Below are positions 31,655-38,670 of a stretch of DNA of 64,000 nucleotides, in pieces; position 1 is the stretch's first letter; every line of letters begins with the position of its first letter. The notes under the pieces are model-generated. The model had not been told where the DNA came from and ran no database searches. It saw only the letters and a list, made by a program, of their open reading frames with translations. The stretch spans positions 310,001 through 374,000 of the forward strand of contig JACKEO010000002.1 of the NCBI GenBank assembly GCA_020632955.1, in the 5' to 3' direction. Origin of the DNA: Alphaproteobacteria bacterium (lineage in GTDB: Bacteria > Myxococcota_A > UBA796 > GCA-2862545). Position numbers and translations under genes: made by a program.

Positions 31655-33232
31655 CTACGACGGGCTCCACGTGGCGTCGGCCGCGCCCGGGTCCACGGGG
31701 TCTCCGGACGGCGTGGCGTGGCCCTCCCCCCGTGCCCACGACGCCGCCGCGTCCGTCGAGGTCCAGGCCGGCAGGTCGAGGGCCTCCAGCGCCTCCGCCA
31801 CCTCCCGCGCCGAGGCGGGCCGATCCGCGGGGTCCTTGGCGAGCAGGCGCGCCACGAGGCGCTCCAGATCCCGCGGGATGGGCTGGGGCGCCACCGCACC
31901 GAGCGGTCGCGGCGTCTCGGTGGCGTGCGCCACGAGCCAGGCCCCCACCGTGCCGGCACGGAAGACGTGCTCGCCCGCGAGCAGCCAGAAGGCGATGCAG
32001 CCCAGGCCGTAGAGATCGCTGCGGGGCGTGGCCTGGTCGCGCTGCGCCATCTCGGGGGCCATCGCCACGGGCGAGCCCAGCAGCGCGCCCCCCGCGGTGA
32101 GCTGCGCGGCCTCGGGGTCCACCTCCCGGGCCAGCCCGAAGTCGAGCACGGTGGCCACGTCGTGCACCGTGCCCCGACGGCACAGCATCACGTTCGCGGG
32201 CTTCACGTCGCGGTGCACCAGCCCGGCCTCGTGGGCCTCGGCGAGCGCGTCGCAGATCTGCAGCAGCACATGGCGCACCCGCGCGGGCGGCAGCGGTCCC
32301 TGGTCGGCCACGAGCCGGTCCAGGTCGACGCCGTCGAGCAGCTCCATCGCGTAGTAGAAGACGCCGTCCTCGGTGGTGCCGAAGTCGAAGACGCGGATCG
32401 TGTGGGGCGACCGGAGCTGCGCCGTCACCCGCGCCTCGCGCTCGAAGCGCGCCAGCAGGTCGGCCCGACTGGCCTCCGAGCCCGTGAGCCTCCCCGGACG
32501 CACGAGCTTCACCGCCACGGGCTGGGCGAGGCGGCGGTGACGGGCCACCCACACCTCCCCCATGCCGCCGGCGCCGAGGCGACGCTCCAGCCGCCACGCC
32601 CCCATCTCCTGGGCGCGCTCGGCCTGCGCGCGCAGGTCGAAGAGCGAGGTGGCCGTGACCCACGCCAGCGGGAGCGCGAAGAGATCGGGCGCGTGCAGCC
32701 ACAGCCACAGGTTCCACGGCGGCATCGGGTGGCCCCGCGTGACGAAGGCGCCGAGCACCAGGGGATCGGCGAGCACCCCCAGCACCGCAGCCAGGAGGAA
32801 GCGGCGCGGCGGCACAGGGATGATGACCGCGAACAGCAGCAACGCCACGGCCACGGGGCTGACCCCGCGCACGACGTCGCTGGCCACGTAGGGCAGCCCG
32901 TGCCGGAACACCGCGGCGAGCACGCAGCTGAGCACGAGCCAGACGAGGCCCAGGTCGACGCGGCGCGCCGCGGGGGGGGAGGGCCGCGCCACGCCCCAGG
33001 CCATCAGGGCACTCGCCACCACCCACAGCGCCAACGGCCACCAGGGCCGGGTGTGCGCCGCCCGATCTCCCAGGTTGTCCTGGCGCAGGGCCACGAGGGC
33101 CAGCCCGCCGAGCCCGAAGCCCGCCGCCAGCCGCCCCACGAACCCGAGGCGACGGATGGCCACGTCCTGCCAGGCCGGGATCGCCTGGCCGAGCATCCCG
33201 CGCGCGGTGTCGAGGACGAGCCCCGAAGGCAT
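31655..33232 (-). CDS. Membrane Ser/Thr protein kinase (N-terminal helices, C-terminal kinase)
   Basis: 525 residues. About residues 25-205 hold six or so transmembrane helices (for example WPLALWVVASALMAWGVA, ALLLFAVIIPVPPRRFLLAA). The kinase domain is about 215-485: glycine loop LGAGGMGEVW, catalytic Lys in VAVKLVRPG, HRDVKPANV, DFGLA and the APE box in SPVAMAPEM. All catalytic residues are intact. Having the membrane part first is the reverse of PknB-type kinases and suggests sensing within the membrane. The ATG at 33232 has GGAGG upstream. It is divergent from the glycine-rich lipoprotein (33349) and upstream of the radical SAM/SGNH genes on the same strand. Confidence 0.93.
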   Translation of the reverse strand: MPSGLVLDTARGMLGQAIPAWQDVAIRRLGFVGRLAAGFGLGGLALVALRQDNLGDRAAHTRPWWPLALWVVASALMAWGVARPSPPAARRVDLGLVWLVLSCVLAAVFRHGLPYVASDVVRGVSPVAVALLLFAVIIPVPPRRFLLAAVLGVLADPLVLGAFVTRGHPMPPWNLWLWLHAPDLFALPLAWVTATSLFDLRAQAERAQEMGAWRLERRLGAGGMGEVWVARHRRLAQPVAVKLVRPGRLTGSEASRADLLARFEREARVTAQLRSPHTIRVFDFGTTEDGVFYYAMELLDGVDLDRLVADQGPLPPARVRHVLLQICDALAEAHEAGLVHRDVKPANVMLCRRGTVHDVATVLDFGLAREVDPEAAQLTAGGALLGSPVAMAPEMAQRDQATPRSDLYGLGCIAFWLLAGEHVFRAGTVGAWLVAHATETPRPLGAVAPQPIPRDLERLVARLLAKDPADRPASAREVAEALEALDLPAWTSTDAAASWARGEGHATPSGDPVDPGAADATWSPS

Positions 33233-33348
33233 GCCACCTCCGCCGGCACGGTAGCACCGGCGCCCCCCGGGAGCGCCCGGATCGGGCCCGCTTGCACCCA
33301 CCCGACATCGGGGGCATACCCGGAGGGCCCCCTGCCGGAAGCTCCACG

Positions 33349-34986
33349 ATGTCCCCGTTCGCTCGCCCACTCCGGCGGATGCTGCGCCCCGGCGCACGCG
33401 TGCTGGTGGCCGTCGCCGTCGTCAGCACCGTCGTGGCGGGCTGCGAGGGCCCGAAGAACCTGATCCGCAGCTTCGACAAGGCGGGCGACGACACCGACGC
33501 CGCCGACGACAGCTCCGACAGCGGCGCCGACTCCGGGTCCGACAGCTCCGACAGCGGCACCGACAGCGCCGACAGCGGCGTCGACAGCGGCACCGAGACC
33601 GACGCGCCCTGCGTGCCCACCGGCGTCGACCTGCCGGATCCCGACGGCGTGGACGCCGACTGCGACGGCATCGACGGCGAGGCCGCGCGCGCGGTGTTCG
33701 TGGCACCCACCGGCAACGACGACAGCGGCGACGGCAGCCTCGGCACCCCCCTGAAGAGCCTCGAGGCCGCCCTCGCGAAGGTGGCCCAGACCCCGGGCAA
33801 GGACCACGTCTACCTGTCGGAGGGCACCTTCACGGGCACCCTCGACCTCGTGGACGGCGTCTCGGTCTTCGGCGGCTACAGCTCCACGGGGGGGTGGGCG
33901 CGGGTGCCCGGCCTCGTCACCGAGATCCGCGGCACGCCCGACGCCTCGGGCGACGTCGTGGCGTTGCGAGCGGTCGACCTGACCAGCCGCACGGTGGTGG
34001 CCGACGTCACCCTCACGAGCCCCGCCCCCACCCAGCCGGGCGCCTCCAGCGTGGGCGCCCTGGTGGTGCGCAGCCCCGGCCTCGAGCTCGTCGGCGTGAC
34101 GGTGTCCGCGGGCCGCGGCGAGCGTGGCGCCGACGGCGTGGACGGCGCCGACGGCGATCCGGGCGACGAGGGCGACCCCGGCGTGGGGGGCACCTGCAGC
34201 ACGGGCTGCCGCTCGCTCTCGGCCCCCATGGGCGGCGCCGGCGGGGCCTCGCCCTGCGGCCACACGGGCCTCCAGGGCCTGCAGGGCGGCGGCGCCACCA
34301 ACCAGTCCGGCCAGTGCGGTTCGGGCACCCTCGTCCCCCGCGACGGCAACCCGGGTGACCCCGGCGACGACGGCGACGATGGCCAGGGCGGAGCCGACGG
34401 GGCCTTCGACACCGATCTGCGCTGGCACGGCGGTCCGGGCACCGACGGCACCGACGGCACCGACGGCACCGGGGGCAAGGGCGGCCTCGGCGGGCCGTCG
34501 TACTGCACCACGAACTGCGGCGCGCTCCAGTCCGGGTCCAGCGGCGGCGGCGGCGGCGGCGGCGCGTGCGCCGCCACGCTCGGCACCGGCGGCGGCGCCG
34601 GGGGCGGCTCCTTCGCCGTGGTGATCCTCGACAGCCCGGGGGCCGTGGTGCGCGACAGCACCCTGGCGGCGTCCGACGGCGGCGCGGGCGGTCGCGGTGG
34701 CCGCGGCGGTCGCGGCGGCACCGGCGGCGCCGGCGGCAGCGGCAAGACCATCACCTGCGCCCTCGGCACCTCGTCCAGCGGACGTGGCGGCAAGGGCGGC
34801 GACGGCGGCGACGGCGGCGAGGGTGGCGGGGGCGCCGGCGGCCCCTCCTTCGCGCTGTGGATCGAGGGCAGCCTGCCCACGCTGGCGGGCAACACGCTGA
34901 CCCACGGCAGCGGCGGGGCGGGCGGCACGTCGGCGGGGGCAGGCGGCAGCCCCGGCGCGAGCGGCGAGACGCGCGTCATCCCCTGA
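33349..34986 (+). CDS. Glycine-rich, collagen-like parallel-beta-helix lipoprotein
   Basis: 545 residues: lipobox VAGC followed by KNLIRSFD and an acidic DSGADSGSD-type linker (to about residue 85). A parallel beta-helix region follows (ARAVFVAPTGNDDSGDGS, then LKSLEAALAKV; about 115-260) of the DUF1565 kind. The second half is built of Gly-x-y stretches (DGDPGDEGDPG, GTDGTDGTDGTGGKGG, GGRGGRGGRGGTGGAGG) interrupted by strand-forming segments (FAVVILDSPGAVVRDS) and Cys pairs. Bacterial proteins of this type are large surface adhesin-like lipoproteins. The ATG at 33349 is preceded by GGAAG. Divergent from the membrane kinase. The function is unknown. Confidence 0.85.
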   Translation: MSPFARPLRRMLRPGARVLVAVAVVSTVVAGCEGPKNLIRSFDKAGDDTDAADDSSDSGADSGSDSSDSGTDSADSGVDSGTETDAPCVPTGVDLPDPDGVDADCDGIDGEAARAVFVAPTGNDDSGDGSLGTPLKSLEAALAKVAQTPGKDHVYLSEGTFTGTLDLVDGVSVFGGYSSTGGWARVPGLVTEIRGTPDASGDVVALRAVDLTSRTVVADVTLTSPAPTQPGASSVGALVVRSPGLELVGVTVSAGRGERGADGVDGADGDPGDEGDPGVGGTCSTGCRSLSAPMGGAGGASPCGHTGLQGLQGGGATNQSGQCGSGTLVPRDGNPGDPGDDGDDGQGGADGAFDTDLRWHGGPGTDGTDGTDGTGGKGGLGGPSYCTTNCGALQSGSSGGGGGGGACAATLGTGGGAGGGSFAVVILDSPGAVVRDSTLAASDGGAGGRGGRGGRGGTGGAGGSGKTITCALGTSSSGRGGKGGDGGDGGEGGGGAGGPSFALWIEGSLPTLAGNTLTHGSGGAGGTSAGAGGSPGASGETRVIP

Positions 34987-35093
34987 GCGTGGCGCCGGGG
35001 CAGGTGCGACGTCCCAGGTTGTCCCCGGCAGACCCGTGGCCCCGCGTGGCCTCCGTCCCCAGGCTAGCGGACCCGTACGACCCGGGAGGGACC

Positions 35094-35729
35094 ATGGAGA
35101 TCGTCGACGGCAAGCACACGCGGATCCGCTTCGACGGCACGCGCTGCATCCACAGCCGGGCCTGCGTCCTGTCGCAGCCGGCGGTGTTCAAGGCCAACGT
35201 GCAGGGTCCGTGGATCGATCCCGACGCCGCCAGCCCCGAGGAGCTGCTCGCCCTGGCCGAGCGCTGCCCGTCGGGCGCCATCGCCGTGGAGCGCCTCGAC
35301 GGCGGCGCGCAGGAGCAGCCGTCGGGCCGCAACGTGGTCGCGGTGCTCGAGAACGGCCCGTACGCCGTGCGCGGTGACCTGCAGGTGGGCGGCGCCGCCG
35401 CGGGCACGCGGGCCACGCTGTGCCGCTGCGGCGCCTCGAAGCGCAAGCCCTTCTGCGACGGCTCCCACCACGAGGCCGGGTTCACCGCCACCGGCGAGTT
35501 CCCGCCCCCCGCGAGCCTGCCCGACTGGGGCGAGCCCGGTCCCCTGTCGGTGCAGGCCCAGCCCGACGGTCCCCTGCGCATCGAGGGCGCCCACGAGGTC
35601 ACCTGCGGCACCGGGCGCGCCGTGAAGCGCGGCACCCGCGCCTTCCTCTGCCGCTGCGGCGCGTCGGGGAACAAGCCCTTCTGCGACGGCACCCACACCA
35701 AGGTGGGCTTCACCGCGCCGGGGAGCTGA
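35094..35729 (+). CDS. Iron-sulfur protein: divergent 4Fe-4S domain plus two CDGSH motifs
   Basis: 211 residues. Residues 1-70 match the divergent mono-cluster ferredoxin domain (RFDGTRCIHSRACVLSQPAVF then ALAERCPSGAI) with its cysteines. Two CDGSH-type motifs follow: CRCGASKRKPFCDGSH (about 104-119) and CRCGASGNKPFCDGTH (about 182-197), each with the C-x-C ... C-x3-H ligands of a labile [2Fe-2S] cluster. Such proteins serve redox sensing or electron transfer in the cytoplasm. The ATG at 35094 has GGGAGGG three bases upstream. The adjacent GNAT gene starts 34 bp downstream on the same strand and may be co-transcribed. Confidence 0.93.
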   Translation: MEIVDGKHTRIRFDGTRCIHSRACVLSQPAVFKANVQGPWIDPDAASPEELLALAERCPSGAIAVERLDGGAQEQPSGRNVVAVLENGPYAVRGDLQVGGAAAGTRATLCRCGASKRKPFCDGSHHEAGFTATGEFPPPASLPDWGEPGPLSVQAQPDGPLRIEGAHEVTCGTGRAVKRGTRAFLCRCGASGNKPFCDGTHTKVGFTAPGS

Positions 35730-35763
35730 CCTCGGCGCGGAGGACAGCCCCCCGGAGTCCCCC

Positions 35764-36261
35764 CTGCGCACCCGTCCCGAGCACCCCGACGACCTCGCGG
35801 CCATCCGCCGCGTGCACCTCGCCGCCTTCCCCGGGCCCGGCGAGGCCGACCTCGTGGACGCGCTGCGACGCACGGCCCGGCTCACGCTGTCCCGCGTGGG
35901 GGAGGTGGACGGGGCCGTGGTGGGCCACGTGGCCCTCAGCCCGGTCACCGTGGCGGGGGCCACGGGCGGGCTCGGCCTGGCGCCGGTCGCCGTGCTGCCC
36001 GAGCACCAGGGCAGGGGCCTCGGCGGCGCCCTCGTGGTCGACGCCCTCGGTGCGGCCCGGGCGCAGGGTGCGGCCTTCGTGGTGCTGCTCGGCGACCCCG
36101 GCTGGTACGCCCGCTTCGGCTTCCGCCCCGCGTCCACGTGGGGGCTGCACGACGCCTGGGGCGGCGGCGACGCCTTCCAGGCGGTGCAGCTGCAGCCGGG
36201 AGCCCTCGACGGCGCCCGCGGCGTCGTGGCCTACGACCCGGCCTTCGACGACCTCGGCTGA
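35764..36261 (+). CDS. GNAT N-acetyltransferase, apparent CTG start
   Basis: 165 residues if translation starts at CTG 35764. This start is chosen because the resulting N-terminus, LRTRPEHPDDLAAIRRVHLAAF, aligns with the usual opening of this acetyltransferase group. GGAG lies seven bases upstream, and the next alternative (GTG 35812) has no ribosome-binding site and would delete the first strand and helix. There is no ATG. The acetyl-CoA loop is present as VAVLPEHQGRGLGGALV (Q/R-x-x-G-x-G/A), followed by the GDPGWYARFGF block typical of the YhbS-like subgroup. The substrate is unknown. It ends four bases before the convergent nitroreductase-fold gene. Confidence 0.82.
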   Translation: MRTRPEHPDDLAAIRRVHLAAFPGPGEADLVDALRRTARLTLSRVGEVDGAVVGHVALSPVTVAGATGGLGLAPVAVLPEHQGRGLGGALVVDALGAARAQGAAFVVLLGDPGWYARFGFRPASTWGLHDAWGGGDAFQAVQLQPGALDGARGVVAYDPAFDDLG

Positions 36262-36265
36262 CCGG

Positions 36266-36937
36266 TCAGCGCCAGACCACCACCTCGTCCAGCGCCTTGC
36301 GCCGCAGATCCGGCACCGTGGCGTCGGCGGCCGGGTAGCCCACGGGGAAGAGGATGTAGGGCTGCTCGTGGCGCGGGCGCTCCAGCACCTCCGACAGGAA
36401 GGTCATGGGCGACGGCGTGTGCGTGAGCGTGGCCAGCCCCATCTCGTGCAGGGCCGCGATGAAGAACCCCGCGGCGATGCCGCAGCTCTCGCGCACGTAG
36501 TAGTGCGTGCGCCGCTCGCCATCGGTGCAGAGGCCGTGGCGCTGCGCGAAGAGCACCACGATCCAGGGCGCCGTCTCGAGGTAGGGCTTGCGCCAGTCGG
36601 TGCCCAGCGGGGCCAGCGCCTCGAGCCACTCCTCGGGCATCCGCCCTCCCTCGTAGCTGCGATGCTCCTCCTCCTCGGCGGCCACCCGGATGCGGCGCTT
36701 GAGGTCGGGGTCCTGCACGGCCACGAAGGTCCACGGCTGCCGGTGGGCGCCGCTCGGGGCGGTGCTCGCGGTGCGGATGGCCGAGGCCACCAGGTCCTGG
36801 GGCACGGGCTCGTCGGAGAAGAAGCGCACCGAGCGGCGCGCGGCCATCCGGTCGTGGAAGGCCTGGGCGCGCGACCGCATCTCGTCGAGCGGCAGGCGCT
36901 CGGGGCGGTAGGGCACGGGCCGGTACGCGTCGGGCAT
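36266..36937 (-). CDS. Iodotyrosine-deiodinase-like flavoprotein (nitroreductase fold)
   Basis: 223 residues of the FMN-dependent nitroreductase superfamily. The order and wording follow animal iodotyrosine deiodinase closely: RRSVRFFSDEPVPQDLV, TAPSGAHRQPWTFVAVQDP, an EEEE-x3-Y lid, TDWRKPYLETAPW, THYYVRESCGIAAGF, LHEMGLATLTHTPSPM, PVGYPAADATVPDL and RKALDEVVV. The three residues that hold the amino-acid part of the substrate in the human enzyme (Glu, Tyr, Lys of the lid) correspond to Glu91, Tyr95 and Lys117 here. It probably removes halogen from halotyrosine, or a related reductive step, in the cytoplasm. No membrane anchor is present. The ATG at 36937 has GGGGAGG upstream. Confidence 0.85.
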   Translation of the reverse strand: MPDAYRPVPYRPERLPLDEMRSRAQAFHDRMAARRSVRFFSDEPVPQDLVASAIRTASTAPSGAHRQPWTFVAVQDPDLKRRIRVAAEEEEHRSYEGGRMPEEWLEALAPLGTDWRKPYLETAPWIVVLFAQRHGLCTDGERRTHYYVRESCGIAAGFFIAALHEMGLATLTHTPSPMTFLSEVLERPRHEQPYILFPVGYPAADATVPDLRRKALDEVVVWR

Positions 36938-37124
36938 GGATCCTCCCCACCACGTGGCCCCACGTGGCGGGTGCCGGTCGGGGACACGCGGTCCTCCTGC
37001 GTACGCCGGCCAGCGCGACGACGCCCCCCCTCCGACCGCAGCCCACGCTCACGTGCGCACGGTGCCTCCTCGGAGGACGCGCCGCGACCGGCTACACCTC
37101 GTGCGAGCCTCCCCCGAGGTCCCC

Positions 37125-38033
37125 ATGGCGCGCCTCGTCGCCCTGCTGCTCCTCCTGCTGTCTCCCCTCGCCCACGCTGGCACCGTGGGCTTCGAGCTGT
37201 CCTTCGCTCCCTTCCGCGGGGCGCTTGGCGACGACGAGGTCACCGCCGTGCCCGGCACCGCCACCGTGTGGTTCAACGGCATCCTGGTGGCCGAGGAGGA
37301 GGTGGAGGCCGAGCCCCTGATGGTGCTCTTCGACGCGCGCGAGGTGTCGCCCGCCGTGTGGGTCACCGCCGGATCGAACGCCCGCCTGCTGCGTCCGGGC
37401 GCGAACACCTGGAAGGTCTCCTTCGTGCCCGACGAGGCCGACGCGCCCTACGCCGCCCAGATCCGGTGGTCGGCCATCGGCGACGAGGTGCGCACCACCG
37501 AGACGGAGGACGGCATCACCTCCACGAACGTGGTGGCCTCGGGCCGCGCCGACCGCGAGGCCCCCGGCACCACCGTGTTCGAGGGCACCTTCGAGGCCGA
37601 CTGGGTGCGACGCCAGGACTGGCACGACTGGCCCGCGGTCACCGAGGTCACGCCGGAGGACCGCACGCGCATCGCCGCCCTGCTCGCCGAGCGGGCCCAC
37701 TGGTTCGCGCCGCCCTTCGAGAACCTCCACACGCTGCTCAAGCGCACCGACGGCATCGACGCGCGTCGCATCCGTCGCGCGATGTGCCTCGACGCGGCCT
37801 GGCTGGCGGGCCTGCGCATCACCGCCGTGGACCCCGATCAGCTCGACCCCGAGCTCACCGGCACCCCCATCGTGGTGCTGCGCGGGCGCCCGTGGGAGGC
37901 CGATCCCACCAAGCTCGACAAGCTGCGCAGCGACGAGAAGGCCTTCTGTGCCGCCGTGGCCCTCAGCGTGGCCTACGCCGTGCCCACCCGTGTGGTGCGC
38001 GCGCCGGACGGGAGCTGGAGCTTCCTGCGCTGA
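37125..38033 (+). CDS. Secreted protein of unknown function
   Basis: 302 residues with a Sec signal (MARLVALLLLLLSPLAHA, cleaved after residue 18). The first half is beta-rich (TVGFELSFAPFRGALGDDEV, VWFNGILVAEEEVEAEPL), perhaps an Ig-like or carbohydrate-module fold. The second half is helical and acidic (PEDRTRIAALLAERAHWF, LDKLRSDEKAFCAAVALS). Two Cys residues (MCLDAAW and FCAAVAL) could form a disulfide. No known family is recognised. The ATG at 37125 follows GAGGT at good spacing. Its TGA abuts the TCA of the convergent DUF1697 gene (TGATCA at 38031-38036). Expected in the periplasm. Confidence 0.75.
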   Translation: MARLVALLLLLLSPLAHAGTVGFELSFAPFRGALGDDEVTAVPGTATVWFNGILVAEEEVEAEPLMVLFDAREVSPAVWVTAGSNARLLRPGANTWKVSFVPDEADAPYAAQIRWSAIGDEVRTTETEDGITSTNVVASGRADREAPGTTVFEGTFEADWVRRQDWHDWPAVTEVTPEDRTRIAALLAERAHWFAPPFENLHTLLKRTDGIDARRIRRAMCLDAAWLAGLRITAVDPDQLDPELTGTPIVVLRGRPWEADPTKLDKLRSDEKAFCAAVALSVAYAVPTRVVRAPDGSWSFLR

Positions 38034-38561
38034 TCAGGAGGCGGCCGCCTTCGCGACGAGCCGCCCCAGCGTGGTCGCCTTGCGCACCGTGAGCGGCACG
38101 CCCACCACCTTCTCCAGCAGCGGCCCCCCGAAGACCGAGGCCGAGTAGCCGCCGGCCGTGGCCCACTGCAGGTCCGCCCCGTCCACCGCGAAGCGGTCCG
38201 CGGCGCTCCCCACCTGGGCGAGGGCCTCGAGGGTGCCGTCGGGCAGGGGCAGGCGCGCGAAGGCCACGAACCGCGTGCCCCAGCCGTCGAAGGGGTCCCC
38301 GGCGGCGGCCTGCGACAGCGCCTCCAGGGTGCGCACCACCGTGGGCACCTCGAAGCCGAGCACCTCGCCGAGGTGGGCGGTGAGCCGATCGCCCAGGTCC
38401 ACGGGGGAGCCCGAGGGCGCCTCGAAGCCCACGTTGCCGCTGGCGAGGAAGGTCCACGGACGCACGAGCCCGAGGGCCTCGAAGGCGGCGACGAGCTCGG
38501 GCCCCTTCACGGTGCGCTTCCCGACGTTCACCGAGCGGAGGAAGGCGACGTGCTGGACCAT
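38034..38561 (-). CDS. DUF1697 family protein
   Basis: 175 residues. The N-terminus HVAFLRSVNVGKRTVKGPEL, then FLASGNVGFEAPSG and the central VVRTLEALSQAAAGDPF, are the DUF1697 signatures; the C-terminal VPLTVRKATTLGRLVAKA matches the family's end (TxRN/K-WxTxxKL pattern). These are small cytoplasmic alpha/beta proteins of unknown function, common in actinobacteria and myxobacteria. The ATG at 38561 is chosen over an upstream in-frame GTG at 38570; no strong ribosome-binding site is present for either. Confidence 0.85.
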   Translation of the reverse strand: MVQHVAFLRSVNVGKRTVKGPELVAAFEALGLVRPWTFLASGNVGFEAPSGSPVDLGDRLTAHLGEVLGFEVPTVVRTLEALSQAAAGDPFDGWGTRFVAFARLPLPDGTLEALAQVGSAADRFAVDGADLQWATAGGYSASVFGGPLLEKVVGVPLTVRKATTLGRLVAKAAAS

Positions 38562-38581
38562 GTGACGCACCCCACGACGAG

Positions 38582-38611
38582 GCGCGCCCCGGTCTTCGTG
38601 CCGGGGCGCGC
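38582..38611 (-). terminator. Strong GC hairpin between two minus-strand genes
   Basis: GCGCGCCCCGG (38582-38592) pairs perfectly with CCGGGGCGCGC (38601-38611) around an 8-nt loop. It lies 60 bp after the stop of the VWA lipoprotein gene and 20 bp before the DUF1697 start on the same strand. It lacks a T-tract, but is a likely terminator or transcript-end stabiliser. Confidence 0.5.
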
Positions 38612-38670
38612 AGGGGATCCTGCCTAGCCTGTCTCGGGGCGCAGGCGGACCACCCGGAGCGTCGCGGGCC

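Noticed and set aside
33292..33320. Possible -35/-10 pair before the glycine-rich lipoprotein (TTGCAC, 17 bp, CATACC)
   Set aside because: Only three bases of each hexamer match; in GC-rich DNA this is not enough to call a promoter.
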